DNA of 64,000 nucleotides, from the NCBI RefSeq assembly GCF_014652135.1, contig NZ_BMYF01000006.1, positions 144,162 to 208,161 on the forward strand. The letters run 5' to 3'. Source of the stretch: Mongoliitalea lutea. GTDB lineage: Bacteria; Bacteroidota; Bacteroidia; Cytophagales; Cyclobacteriaceae. Positions 46,218-54,870 of this stretch are shown here, piece by piece. How positions within the stretch are numbered: the stretch's first letter is position 1; every line of letters begins with the position of its first letter. The notes beneath the pieces are model-generated. The model had not been told where the DNA came from. It searched no databases and saw nothing but the letters and a program-made list of their open reading frames with translations. The position numbers were made by a program, and so were the translations under genes.

Positions 46218-46326
46218 AAATATTTTCTAAGCTAAAAAGTAGACGTATTAACGGAGGTTTTTTAGCATTTCTATTTCAATAATCTTACAGGGATATACTT
46301 AATTAGGATAACTAAACGATACTCCT

Positions 46327-46424
46327 CTAACAACCCAAATTCCTTCGCAAAATAACTCAAAATCACATTCGCCACTGACATTGTAAGCGACTATAAGTAG
46401 GTTGGAGTTGTCTTTGAGTAAGCG
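46327..46424 (-). pseudogene. Deleted copy of the hemB 3' end
   Basis: 46329-46373 matches 49283-49327 in hemB at 44 of 45 positions, and 46374-46424 matches 49423-49473 at about 46 of 51. The 95 bp between are missing, and the break lies at a short repeat (ATTC[A/G]CC) present at both ends of the deletion. The same strand is used. It encodes RLLKDNSNLLIVAYNVSGE and then, out of frame, SYFAKEFGLLE. It marks the far edge of the insert next to hemB. Confidence 0.88.
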
Positions 46425-46449
46425 ACCTTTACAGTTTGATGGAATATAA

Positions 46450-46493
46450 AAAACCTCTTCGGATGGGAAATATCTGTCCGAAGGGGCTTTTTA
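46450..46493. terminator. Terminator downstream of the accessory genes
   Basis: Stem AACCTCTTCGGA / TCCGAAGGGGCTT (46452-46463, 46477-46489) with A and T runs on both sides, 30 bp past the stop of the leftmost accessory gene. Confidence 0.7.
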
Positions 46494-46525
46494 AAATTCA
46501 GTTTATCTTTTTGAAATTAAGAAAA

Positions 46526-46906
46526 CTATTTGTTCCAAAAATATCTTAATTGAAGGATTCCGTCTTGGAAACCATAAATCTCATAACAGAATTTTTCTAA
46601 TGGATTATTAATGTTTGTTCTTGTAAAATACTCAAACAGTGGCCCTTCGTCAACTTCGAGTCCACATTGAGGACTTATCTTTTCAATAGAGTAATAATAA
46701 ATGTCGCTTAATTCTCCATCATAATAATCATATAATTTTCCATCTGACTTAAATTCCCAAACCCAATTCGAGTCATCAGCGCTTACATACTTTCCTATTA
46801 AGTTTTCAGATGAATTTTGTTGATTAAATATCAAGTTGAATCCAACAATTAAGGTTAGGACAGTAACAGGTACACTTATTTTTATTAATAAATTTATCTT
46901 TCTCAT
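46526..46906 (-). CDS. Hypothetical membrane-anchored protein
   Basis: 126 aa from the ATG at 46906. One N-terminal hydrophobic helix (KISVPVTVLTLIVGFNLIF), then a small soluble domain. LIGKYVSADDSNWVWEFKSD resembles the start of lipocalin-like (DUF) domains that open with a G-x-W/Y strand, but I cannot assign it firmly. Codons are A/T-rich. It is the last gene of the hemB-flanked insert, 35 bp after the next gene in the same direction, so probably co-transcribed. Confidence 0.6.
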   Translation of the reverse strand: MRKINLLIKISVPVTVLTLIVGFNLIFNQQNSSENLIGKYVSADDSNWVWEFKSDGKLYDYYDGELSDIYYYSIEKISPQCGLEVDEGPLFEYFTRTNINNPLEKFCYEIYGFQDGILQLRYFWNK

Positions 46907-46941
46907 GGATTGGGTTTTACCGGCAATTATGATTCTTATTG

Positions 46942-47496
46942 TCAATTTTCAATCAAATCTTTACAAGATCCTGTAGTATAAATTTGCACGCCTATACCCT
47001 TGATATTACTTACTTTGCTTATCCAATCAGTACTATCTACTAAAATCAAGGTTTTCTCAAATAGATTTGAATCATTTTCAAACCAATAAATAAATGGGGT
47101 TTTATTTTCATCTATTATGGTAATAGTATCTAAACAGAGCTTAGCTTTGTCAATCCAATAAACATCATCAAACATTGGAGGGCCTGGATGATGGGTAAAT
47201 TTTAATTCAATACATGGATCTTTCAATAAAGGATATTTCTTTTTGAAAATTTCTTCTTTGATTACTTCACCATCAAATGTCCACTTTCTTAGATTTTTCT
47301 CAACATTTATATGCTCACTATTAAAAATGATAAGAATTGTATCCTGAGGATTACTTCGTTTATAATAACTCTTGCTACTTATACCTTCTTTATAATTAGT
47401 TGATATTGGTTTTATTTGACAGACTGCATCTAATTGAAACCCCAAACAAAAGAAAAGCAATACGATTATTCGATTAATTACAACTATTCGTTCCAT
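46942..47496 (-). CDS. Hypothetical secreted protein
   Basis: 184 aa from the ATG at 47496, which gives a signal peptide (VINRIIVLLFFCLGFQLDAVC). The gene overlaps the end of the metalloprotease frame by 23 bp, so translation may be coupled. The mature part has no motif I recognise. As the gene directly behind a secreted protease it could encode an inhibitor or immunity factor, but there is no sequence proof. A/T-rich. Confidence 0.6.
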   Translation of the reverse strand: MERIVVINRIIVLLFFCLGFQLDAVCQIKPISTNYKEGISSKSYYKRSNPQDTILIIFNSEHINVEKNLRKWTFDGEVIKEEIFKKKYPLLKDPCIELKFTHHPGPPMFDDVYWIDKAKLCLDTITIIDENKTPFIYWFENDSNLFEKTLILVDSTDWISKVSNIKGIGVQIYTTGSCKDLIEN

Positions 47497-48436
47497 ATTT
47501 AGCTTTTTCAATGTGGAAATTAATTTCATCCTTTTCAACGGTAGTTTTATTCTTCCAACCTCTTACATTTTTATATTTTAGTCCGTCCCATGCTAATGCT
47601 TTGTAAAAATCTTTTGGAATTCCTGATGGATATGCCCACGAACTTGAAAAGTTATTAAGCTCCGAATATCCCAACTGCGGATGGATCCGCTCAAGTATGT
47701 CTGCCATTCTATCTACCCAATAATCAGCCATATAATTATGATGACTATCATTATCTCCAATAAATTGGCGTGTGTAATCTTCAAAAGTTTCCTTAAAAGA
47801 TAAATCGGAATTTGTAGGGTTTTGTGTATTAAGCGCTCTGTACAATTCTGCATGAATCATCTCATGGATAATTGTCCTAGCGACTTCTAAGGCAGACCGG
47901 TTCATTTTTGCTTCATTGAAGGTGATTTCAATAGGCTCAAAAGGACCTCTCCACCATGCCTGACCATTTGCTGTAGGGTTTAGTGTTGCTCCTATTTTCA
48001 ACACTACATCAAACTCAGTACCCAAACCTTCAAATTTGGATGCTAACTCTTTAAATCCATCGATAGACTTTAGTTTTTCATAAATGCAATCGGCAGTTGT
48101 ATCTTCAAAGCTAGGATCCTTTATGATTTGCTCATCTGGAAAATCCGGTGTCAATTCATCACCCGGGAATGGGATACAGTCTTCGTGAAGTGGTTCACAT
48201 GGTATTGTTTGGTTGGGATTGCCATTTGGGTCTCCGCTTCCACTACCTCCACCTCCTGAGATTGGGTTTCCGCCGGGTCCAGGGGGAGTTGCAGTTGAAG
48301 GAATACATATATAATCAATAACATTTATGCAAGTTATTTCATAGGCTGGTAATTCAGACGGGTCTTCTGATGGATATACAGTTCCATAACAGTGCCAATT
48401 TGAATAAGGTATGCAAGACATGCTATTGGTACTCAA
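47474..48436 (-). CDS. HExxH metalloprotease-like protein, probably the C-terminal half of a split gene
   Basis: Up to 320 aa if started at a TTG (48436); the first ATG is at 48421. A Cys-rich stretch (residues 8-45), a Gly/Pro/Ser linker (residues 50-75), then a domain with IIHEMIHAELYRAL, an HExxH zinc site (about residue 190) as in SprT-like/gluzincin peptidases. It has no signal peptide of its own. It lies in the same frame as the lipoprotein gene upstream, separated only by a TGA at 48479-48481, with the 14 codons between readable (RVIESIKTSPANENL). One ancestral gene is therefore likely. Confidence 0.75.
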   Translation of the reverse strand: MSTNSMSCIPYSNWHCYGTVYPSEDPSELPAYEITCINVIDYICIPSTATPPGPGGNPISGGGGSGSGDPNGNPNQTIPCEPLHEDCIPFPGDELTPDFPDEQIIKDPSFEDTTADCIYEKLKSIDGFKELASKFEGLGTEFDVVLKIGATLNPTANGQAWWRGPFEPIEITFNEAKMNRSALEVARTIIHEMIHAELYRALNTQNPTNSDLSFKETFEDYTRQFIGDNDSHHNYMADYWVDRMADILERIHPQLGYSELNNFSSSWAYPSGIPKDFYKALAWDGLKYKNVRGWKNKTTVEKDEINFHIEKAKYGTNSCN

Positions 48437-48478
48437 ATTTTCGTTAGCGGGGGAAGTTTTTATTGACTCTATTACTCT

Positions 48479-49108
48479 TCAACTTTCCATTGAAAAACTT
48501 TGTAGCAATGTTCCATTTAAACTGAATATGCTAATACGCCCATTCCATTTTTCACCTAATTTAGAATAATTAAAGCTCTTGCTTGACACATTCCCTGTTG
48601 ATTTTGAAGGGTAATATCTGATCAAATATGCAAAAAAGCCTTCTTGTAATTGATTTTCAATTAACAGCAAATGAGTTTGGATAACAGTTCTGACATCTAT
48701 CCTATCCCACTCTTTTTCAAAGTCTTTGGGGAAAATTAAAATTGCATTTTCGACTGGCACTTCAACAGCTTTTCTGCCATTTCGGAAATGATACTTCTGT
48801 GAATTTTCCCAGATAGCCTGAAAGTCATTTTCATCAAAATTGACCAAGTTTAGTCTAGCCGATTGCCAGCTTTGGTTATTCACAAGGTTCTTTTTGTTGG
48901 TTTCAAACCATTCTTTTGCAAATAAGATTTCTGAGTCTACAATTTCCTTGGGGTCTTTTTTTAGCAAGCTTTCAGAATCTTCAGGTATACAAGATAGTAC
49001 AAAAATTGAAGTTAATAAAAGAACAGCTAACCAAGAAAAAGGCTTCAAAAGAAAGCTACTTTTTCTTTTGTCTTTTTCCGGCTTAACCAGTCGATTCAAC
49101 AGATTCAA
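48479..49108 (-). CDS. Secreted lipoprotein, probably the N-terminal half of the split metalloprotease gene
   Basis: 209 aa if read from a TTG at 49108. A basic region is followed by a hydrophobic segment and lipobox (LLTSIFVLSCIPED), so the protein should be lipid-anchored. The rest (KEWFETNKKNL, ENAILIFPKDFEKEWDR, KWNGRISIFSLNG) is a domain seen, as I recall it, at the N-terminus of variable Bacteroidota exported proteins. A better ATG at 49151 is one base out of frame because of a nine-C tract; with eight C it would read MKLKNTPPYSIGSRLNLL straight into this frame. The gene ends at an in-frame TGA before the protease domain. Confidence 0.7.
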   Translation of the reverse strand: MNLLNRLVKPEKDKRKSSFLLKPFSWLAVLLLTSIFVLSCIPEDSESLLKKDPKEIVDSEILFAKEWFETNKKNLVNNQSWQSARLNLVNFDENDFQAIWENSQKYHFRNGRKAVEVPVENAILIFPKDFEKEWDRIDVRTVIQTHLLLIENQLQEGFFAYLIRYYPSKSTGNVSSKSFNYSKLGEKWNGRISIFSLNGTLLQSFSMES

Positions 49109-49126
49109 CCTTGAACCTATCGAATA

Positions 49127-49135
49127 GGGGGGGGG
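49127..49135 (-). repeat. Homopolymer of nine C (minus strand) at the start of the lipoprotein gene
   Basis: Lies between the ATG at 49151 and the body of the gene. Nine C puts the ATG frame into a stop after 11 codons (CGA TAG); eight or eleven C joins the two in frame. Confidence 0.85.
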
Positions 49136-49169
49136 TATTTTTTAGTTTCATATTGATTTTGTTTAGTTT

Positions 49170-49177
49170 CAAAAGTA
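49170..49177 (-). promoter_or_regulatory. Candidate -7 box (TACTTTTG) for the lipoprotein/metalloprotease gene
   Basis: An exact TAnnTTTG match 18 bp upstream of the ATG at 49151. It supports 49151 rather than 49108 as the original start. Confidence 0.5.
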
Positions 49178-49196
49178 AGGCCTAGCATCGTAAAAA

Positions 49197-49222
49197 AAAA
49201 ATACCCAATTTTGGGTATTTTT
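49197..49222. terminator. Terminator after hemB
   Basis: Perfect stem AAATACCCAA / TTGGGTATTT (49199-49208, 49211-49220) with long A and T runs, about 50 bp past the hemB stop. Confidence 0.8.
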
Positions 49223-49269
49223 CGATTGAAACTATGCTAAAACTTCCCTTTAGAAAAAGAAATCACTAC

Positions 49270-50241
49270 CTATTTCTTCTCCAACAACCCAAATTCCTTG
49301 GCAAAATAACTCAAAATCACATTCGCCCCGGCGCGCTTGATGCTCAGGAGACTTTCCAGCATGGCCCTTTCCCCATCGATCCAGCCACGCTCGGCGGAGG
49401 CTTTGATCATGGCATATTCACCGCTGACATTGTAAGCAGCTATGGGTAGGTTAGAGTTGTCTTTGAGTAAGCGGATGACATCCAAGTAGGCTAGGGCAGG
49501 CTTGACCATCAGAAAATCTGCTCCTTCCTCCGTATCCAAATCTGCCTCAATCAAGGCCTCGTAATAATTGGCTGGATCCATTTGGTAGGTTTTTTTATCC
49601 CCCATCTTCGGGGCAGAATCCAAGGCATCCCGGAAAGGGCCATAAAATGCAGAGGCATATTTGGCAGTGTAGGACATGATGGACACATCGGTGTAACCGT
49701 GTTCATCCAGGACACTTCGAATATAACCAACACGCCCATCCATCATATCGGAAGGACCTAGGATATCAGCACCTGCCTGTGCTTGAGCCAAAGACATCTT
49801 GCCTAAAATCTCAAGTGTCTCATCGTTCAGGATTTTCCCATCTTGCACAAGTCCATCATGTCCATCCGAACTGTAGGGATCCATGGCCACATCGGTCATT
49901 ACTACCGCCTCCGGAAAGGTAGATTTGATGCTATGAATGGCTTTTAAGTAAAACGTCTCCGGATTGTAACTTTCAGTAGCATACTTGTCTTTTCTGGCAT
50001 CCGGATATGCAGGGAAAATATCAAAGGCACATATACCTAAGTTCATGCATTCCTCTATTTCCTTCAACATCAAGTCCAAGGAGAGTCGGTATATTCCTGG
50101 CATGGAGGAAACCTCTATTTTTTGGTTGACTCCGTCCACTAAAAACAAAGGGAAAATAAAATCTTTAACCGAAAGCCTGGTTTCTTCTATCATGTTACGG
50201 ATAGCCTGTGACTTGCGGTTTCTTCTCGGTCTTCTATGCAT
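49270..50241 (-). CDS. hemB: Porphobilinogen synthase (delta-aminolevulinic acid dehydratase)
   Basis: 323 aa. The two active-site lysines are in IMSYTAKYASAFYGPFRDA and FLMVKPALAYLDVIR; MTDVAMDPYSSDGHDG lacks the Cys-rich zinc motif (DVAMDPYSSDGHDG instead of DVCLCxYTxHGHCG), so it should be a Mg2+-type enzyme. It joins two 5-aminolevulinate to porphobilinogen in heme synthesis. Its 3' end is partly duplicated at 46327-46424. Confidence 0.97.
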   Translation of the reverse strand: MHRRPRRNRKSQAIRNMIEETRLSVKDFIFPLFLVDGVNQKIEVSSMPGIYRLSLDLMLKEIEECMNLGICAFDIFPAYPDARKDKYATESYNPETFYLKAIHSIKSTFPEAVVMTDVAMDPYSSDGHDGLVQDGKILNDETLEILGKMSLAQAQAGADILGPSDMMDGRVGYIRSVLDEHGYTDVSIMSYTAKYASAFYGPFRDALDSAPKMGDKKTYQMDPANYYEALIEADLDTEEGADFLMVKPALAYLDVIRLLKDNSNLPIAAYNVSGEYAMIKASAERGWIDGERAMLESLLSIKRAGANVILSYFAKEFGLLEKK

Positions 50242-50307
50242 AATCAGTTGATTCAGTCTTCAAAGGTACGTTCATTCATCCCTTTGCGAACAGTTTTTGA
50301 CCGGTTT

Positions 50308-50817
50308 TTAGTTTCTTTTTGCCTGTTTTTTGACAAATGCTTCGGTTCGTTGGGTATTGGTAGGGGATGCACCCACAAAAGCCTCTGCTTTACCATTCCG
50401 ATCAACCAAAATATGCAAAGGAATTGCTCTTCCTTGGTATTGCTTGTCAAAAGTATTGATAAAGGCAATGGCCTGCGAATTGGCAAAACTCATCTCATAA
50501 TCAAATGTGAAGTCAGCTCTTTTCTTCAAAAAAGCATCATATACAGCTGTTGTTTCATTGGTGAATGCCAAGAAACGTATTCCTTGGTCTTTGTACTTTT
50601 CCACAAGTTCATTCAATTCGGGAATTTCCTTGATACATGGCCCGCACCAAGTAGCCCATACGTTGATCACCACCGCTTCACCGTCTTCAATTAAGGGCTG
50701 CTCACTGGTTTTCAAAAATTGATTGAGCTGTTCTTTAAATTCATTTCTGGGTTGCTCTATAGGTAGTATGGCACTGGAAAAGAACAGTAGGACGATAAAA
50801 GAAAATAAGCGAATCAT
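50308..50817 (-). CDS. TlpA/ResA-like thiol-disulfide oxidoreductase
   Basis: 169 aa from the ATG at 50817; the frame is also open from a TTG two codons earlier. Signal or anchor helix (FSFIVLLFFSSAILPI), then a redoxin domain with VINVWATWCGPCIKEIPELN (CGPC active site near residue 60) and IPLHILVDRNGKAEAFVG. Periplasmic reductant of protein or cytochrome c thiols. It lies upstream of hemB in the same direction, 66 bp away. Confidence 0.93.
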   Translation of the reverse strand: MIRLFSFIVLLFFSSAILPIEQPRNEFKEQLNQFLKTSEQPLIEDGEAVVINVWATWCGPCIKEIPELNELVEKYKDQGIRFLAFTNETTAVYDAFLKKRADFTFDYEMSFANSQAIAFINTFDKQYQGRAIPLHILVDRNGKAEAFVGASPTNTQRTEAFVKKQAKRN

Positions 50818-50867
50818 AGTCAATTGTTTTTTTGCCCAATATACTCAATTGAGAAAATCTAAGCAAT

Positions 50868-50897
50868 AAAAAAAGCAAGCCTACCGGGCCTGCCTTT
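50868..50897 (-). terminator. Possible terminator
   Basis: GCAAGCC-TACCG-GGCCTGC (50875-50893, one G-T pair) with a seven-T run on the minus strand. It may end the porin transcript. Confidence 0.5.
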
Positions 50898-50934
50898 CGA
50901 GTAAACTAAACTTTATAGGATTGGTGAATTAGTG

Positions 50935-51262
50935 ATTGGTTGATTAAGTGATTGGTAGCTGAGCGAAGTCGAAGCTAGTTTTGGGAGGTCAACGGTCCAC
51001 TGTCGACAGACCACGGCGCGATTGCGGTTGAAATACGATTATTCTTTTTTTATCTAAATTAAGAGTTAGCGTTGGCCGAAATTTTATCATTCGACGTTTG
51101 ACATTCATCATTCGAAATTTCATTCTTCCTTCATCCTTCAATTCCCCTAGAGGATTACAAATCCTCATTATCTCTAATTCAAGATTGCAAATCTCGAACA
51201 GCATTATAGGAACACCGGAAGTCCTCTACACGCCCCGAGTCTATGGTCTAATGTCTCGCATC
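50935..51262. repeat. Intergenic simple repeats
   Basis: Short degenerate repeats: GTGATTGGT-type at 50928-50960, CATTCGACGTTTGACATTCATCATTCG at 51088, CTTCCTTCATCCTTC at 51124. Small inverted repeats such as GAGGATT-ACA-AATCCTC (51151-51167). No gene seen. Confidence 0.5.
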
Positions 51263-51274
51263 TCGCCTCTACTA

Positions 51275-52486
51275 CTAAAAATTCACCTGTGCCTGCAAGC
51301 GCAGAAGACTTCCCGCTTGACGGTTATTCGGATTGAGTGAATTTTCAAATGTTCTATCGGAGATGGTGTACATGGCTACCAATTCAAAGGCTCTGTTAGG
51401 TTGCCATTCTACTCCGATTTCTAGTTCATTCACTCGGTGTCTAGTAGCATCCAATTCATGCTTTTTCCCACCTTTGTAGTAATGGTAACGGGTAAATGGA
51501 ATAAAGACATCTTTTTCTGTTTTCAGCATGTAGGTTGCCATCACATAGCCCCCGCGGATAGGTGCATCTTCAATGTCATTGGTCTCAGGATTGTATTCTG
51601 GACCTCTACCCCAGTTGAACTCTGCTTGTAAGCCAAATGGTTGTGGGTATAGGACAAAGGTAGGTCCGTAACGATATTCTGAAAATTCTGTTTGGTTGAT
51701 ATCAGATGCAACCGCTCGGTTTATGACAAATTTGCCCGTATATCCTTGAAAAGAAGCCTCTACAAACTGCCCACTAGGCAATTCCCAAGGATAGGTTAAT
51801 CGGGAAACTACGTGCATGGAACCGTTGCGTTCCGGCTGATTGGCTGTCTGACCATTGTAAATTCCCAATCCGAAAACCCCATAATCACCCGAACCTTTTA
51901 AACCAGAAGATACCAAGTAGCTAAATCGCTTGCGTATTTCCGCTGGAGCATAGTAAAACATCACCCCAATATCCCGTTCATTGGCTACGGCAGAGTTTAA
52001 TCCATCGTTTCGGTCTAATGGAATACGGTTTTGGCTGGATTGTAGGTTTTCGAAGCCAAAGGGAACCTTAGATTGGCCGATTCTTAATCGAAACTCCTGC
52101 TTAGCATCCAAGCCCAAGTCAAAGTAAGCATCCCGGATTTGCCCTAAGTTCTTACCATCAGAAGCAAAGTCAGGTTGGAAATAGAGATAGACACGCTCAT
52201 GGATTTGTCCATAGAAAATCAGACGGATACGACGGAAGAAAAACCCGCCATCACCACCCCAAGAGCGATCACACTGCGCACATTGGAGGTTGGGGTTGGT
52301 TTCCAACAGTCCATTGTAACGCATCTGCATATAGCCCCTCAACTGTATAGTCTCGGTCCAATGCTTCTTAATTGCTACGGGTTTTATCTCATCCGTAGCA
52401 AGCGAATCTTCACCAGCACCCCTTGCAAAAGTACTTGTGAAGGTGGTAAGTATTAGGAAACTTACCACTGCGAAATGTCTCCGCAT
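51275..52486 (-). CDS. OprP/OprO-like phosphate-selective porin family protein
   Basis: 403 aa. Signal peptide to about residue 24 (TTFTSTFARG). A 16-stranded barrel pattern follows, with the OprP-family stretch FRLRIGQSKVPFGFENLQSS and PLDRND. The C-terminus LLRLQAQVNF ends in the barrel-type Phe. Anion or phosphate channel in the outer membrane; selectivity is inferred from the family only. Confidence 0.9.
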   Translation of the reverse strand: MRRHFAVVSFLILTTFTSTFARGAGEDSLATDEIKPVAIKKHWTETIQLRGYMQMRYNGLLETNPNLQCAQCDRSWGGDGGFFFRRIRLIFYGQIHERVYLYFQPDFASDGKNLGQIRDAYFDLGLDAKQEFRLRIGQSKVPFGFENLQSSQNRIPLDRNDGLNSAVANERDIGVMFYYAPAEIRKRFSYLVSSGLKGSGDYGVFGLGIYNGQTANQPERNGSMHVVSRLTYPWELPSGQFVEASFQGYTGKFVINRAVASDINQTEFSEYRYGPTFVLYPQPFGLQAEFNWGRGPEYNPETNDIEDAPIRGGYVMATYMLKTEKDVFIPFTRYHYYKGGKKHELDATRHRVNELEIGVEWQPNRAFELVAMYTISDRTFENSLNPNNRQAGSLLRLQAQVNF

Positions 52487-52734
52487 AGAATTTTTTTTAA
52501 GTATTTACTACTTATTGTACAGCGTCACAAAATTGGGGCAGATATGTTTCTTTATGATGTAGCTACCGTTACGCTTTTGTTAACAGGGATGACTATGTGG
52601 GATTCAGAAAATGAGAAAAATAAGTCCTAAATGTGCTTAAACATGATTTTTGGAACTCGTCTAAAATTAAGCCAATGTTAAGTTTTTTGAGTTGTTAAGA
52701 AATGCTTAAAAAATTGTTACCTAAATCGATGGTT

Positions 52735-53391
52735 TTATTTGTTAAATAGACTATGGAGCTGTGGGATTTCTAATCCTTCATACGAAGTAATATACAAATT
52801 GCAGGGGGGCAATTCCTCTTTGGTGTGGGAGGAAAGCACACCTATCACCTTCATGCCTGCATTTAAAGCAGCAGAAACACCCGAGTAAGAGTCCTCAAAT
52901 ACCAAACAATTTTCAGGAGCAACACCCATATTTTGTGCAGACTTTAGATACACTTCCGGGTCAGGTTTGTGTTTGCGTACATCCTCACTGGCCAACATGG
53001 ATTCCATATGGCTTTGAATCCCCAATTTATCTATGATCAACTCCATATTAGCCATAGGAGCAGAAGTCCCCACGGCTGTTGGAAGACTTTCTTTTTTCAA
53101 ATCGTGAAAAAATGGCAAAAATCCGCTGATAGGCTCCACCTTGCTTTTATAGATTTCTCGGAAAAGGCTTTCTTTCTCATCCTCCAATTTGGCCAACTCC
53201 TCTCCTTCGACCGTTCTGCCCAAAAAATGGCTTAAGATATACGAATTGTTTTTGCCGTACATATGGTCTTTAAACTCCTCTTCTGTAGGATACAGATCAC
53301 GTTTGGCAAAAAACTCTTGGAAAGCAATAGAATGGAAAGGATTGGTGTGGCAAATAACACCGTCCATATCGAAAATAACAGCTTGGAGCAT
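52735..53391 (-). CDS. HAD-superfamily phosphatase/phosphomutase (beta-phosphoglucomutase-like)
   Basis: 218 aa. Motif I VIFDMDGVICHTNPFH (DxD nucleophile pair), motif II GTSAPMANM, motif III and IV in RKHKPDPEVYLKSAQ and VFEDSYSGVSAAL. A helical cap (residues 15-80) marks subfamily IA. Likely substrates are sugar phosphates. Sequence alone cannot separate phosphatase from mutase. It is followed by ornithine aminotransferase upstream in the same direction, separated by a terminator. Confidence 0.9.
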   Translation of the reverse strand: MLQAVIFDMDGVICHTNPFHSIAFQEFFAKRDLYPTEEEFKDHMYGKNNSYILSHFLGRTVEGEELAKLEDEKESLFREIYKSKVEPISGFLPFFHDLKKESLPTAVGTSAPMANMELIIDKLGIQSHMESMLASEDVRKHKPDPEVYLKSAQNMGVAPENCLVFEDSYSGVSAALNAGMKVIGVLSSHTKEELPPCNLYITSYEGLEIPQLHSLFNK

Positions 53392-53430
53392 GAGGGTAAT
53401 CTTAATTAAATGAAGACAATTGGGCTAAAA

Positions 53431-53494
53431 AAAGAAACCTGCCAGGAATTATTATCAAGCTTGGTGATTGGGCCTGTTGAAAAAGCCTGGCAGG
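53431..53494 (-). terminator. Terminator after ornithine aminotransferase
   Basis: Stem CCTGCCAGG / CCTGGCAGG (53438-53446, 53486-53494) with a long 39-nt loop and a T run on the minus strand. Confidence 0.6.
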
Positions 53495-53508
53495 TGACAT
53501 TTCAATAA

Positions 53509-54783
53509 TTATTTCTCGAATTCCTTAACCACTCTCTCAATAATATCACAGCAATCATGTAACTGCTCTTCGGTCATCACTAAAGGTGGGGCAAAACGGA
53601 TGATATTTCCATGGGTTGGCTTAGCCAGCAATCCGTTTTCGGCCAATTTCACACACATATCCCAAGCTGTACTGCTGTCAGGGCTATCGTTGACTACCAC
53701 GGCATTCAGTAAGCCTTTACCTCTTACAAGTTTGAGGATGCTGTATTTATCTACCAATAGCTGCATGCGCTCGCGGAAGATTTTTCCAAGTTTGCGGGCA
53801 TTAAGAGCCAGCTGTTCGTCACGTACCACTTCCAACGCAGTCATGGCAACCTTAGCCCCTAGTGGATTCCCTCCAAATGTTGAACCGTGCGTTCCTGGCT
53901 TGATAACATCCATGATAGGGTCATCTGCAAGTACTGCGGATACCGGATAGAAGCCGCCTGAAATTGCTTTTCCAAGAATCAATATGTCCGGTTTGGTGTA
54001 GCTTGCCTGTCTTTCGCAGTGTCTTTCGCAGGTACAATTCCCACATACAGCTAATAGAGAGCCTGTCCGTGCGATGCCTGTTTGGATTTCATCAGCTATA
54101 AACAGTACATTTTTAGCACGGCATGCTTCGGCTGATTGACGTAAGTAGTCTTCTGCCGGCGTATATACACCGGCTTCACCTTGAATAGGCTCCACCAAAA
54201 ATGCCACTACAGTTGGGTTTTCCAAGGCTTTTTCCAAAGCGGCTACATTATCATAAGGAATGCGCTCAAAACCCACCATATAAGGACCGAAATTCTTACG
54301 GGCATTGGCATCTGATGAGAAAGAAATAATCGTGGAAGTTCTTCCATGGAAATTTTGTTCGGCAACGATGATTTTGGCTTGCCCTTCGGCTACGCCCTTT
54401 TTCTCATATCCCCATTTACGGGCGATTTTGATAGCGGTCTCCACTGCTTCTGCTCCTGTATTCATTGGAAGTACCTTGTCAAAGCCAAAATATTCCGTTA
54501 TATATTTTTCAAATGGCCCTAAGACATCATTATAAAAAGCTCGGGAAGTCAGTGTCAAAGTACTTGCCTGCTCAATCAGAGCATCTTTGATGCGCGGATG
54601 GCAATGTCCTTGGTTGACCGCTGAGTAAGCAGATAAGAAGTCATAGTATTTCTTACCTTCTACATCCCATAGGTAGACTCCCTCTCCTTTGGCAAGTACC
54701 ACAGGCAGCGGATGGTAATTGTGAGCTCCGTACTTGTCTTCCAGCGCAATGGCTTGTTTGCTTGAGTTTATTGTTTCCATCAT
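53509..54783 (-). CDS. rocD: Ornithine aminotransferase
   Basis: 424 aa from the ATG at 54783; a second ATG follows at 54780. Class III aminotransferase: [39 protein letters not shown], the PLP pocket [16 protein letters not shown] and the lysine that holds PLP in [20 protein letters not shown]. An insert with four Cys ([14 protein letters not shown], residues 260-275) is unusual for RocD and could bind metal. It converts ornithine and 2-oxoglutarate to glutamate semialdehyde. Confidence 0.95.
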   Translation of the reverse strand: MMETINSSKQAIALEDKYGAHNYHPLPVVLAKGEGVYLWDVEGKKYYDFLSAYSAVNQGHCHPRIKDALIEQASTLTLTSRAFYNDVLGPFEKYITEYFGFDKVLPMNTGAEAVETAIKIARKWGYEKKGVAEGQAKIIVAEQNFHGRTSTIISFSSDANARKNFGPYMVGFERIPYDNVAALEKALENPTVVAFLVEPIQGEAGVYTPAEDYLRQSAEACRAKNVLFIADEIQTGIARTGSLLAVCGNCTCERHCERQASYTKPDILILGKAISGGFYPVSAVLADDPIMDVIKPGTHGSTFGGNPLGAKVAMTALEVVRDEQLALNARKLGKIFRERMQLLVDKYSILKLVRGKGLLNAVVVNDSPDSSTAWDMCVKLAENGLLAKPTHGNIIRFAPPLVMTEEQLHDCCDIIERVVKEFEK

Positions 54784-54870
54784 AAAATTGGTAATTTTGT
54801 GCTCGGTTAAAGCAGATTTGACCATTCATTCTATTCTGACAAATATAGCAAATGCCTTTTGCATAAACGC

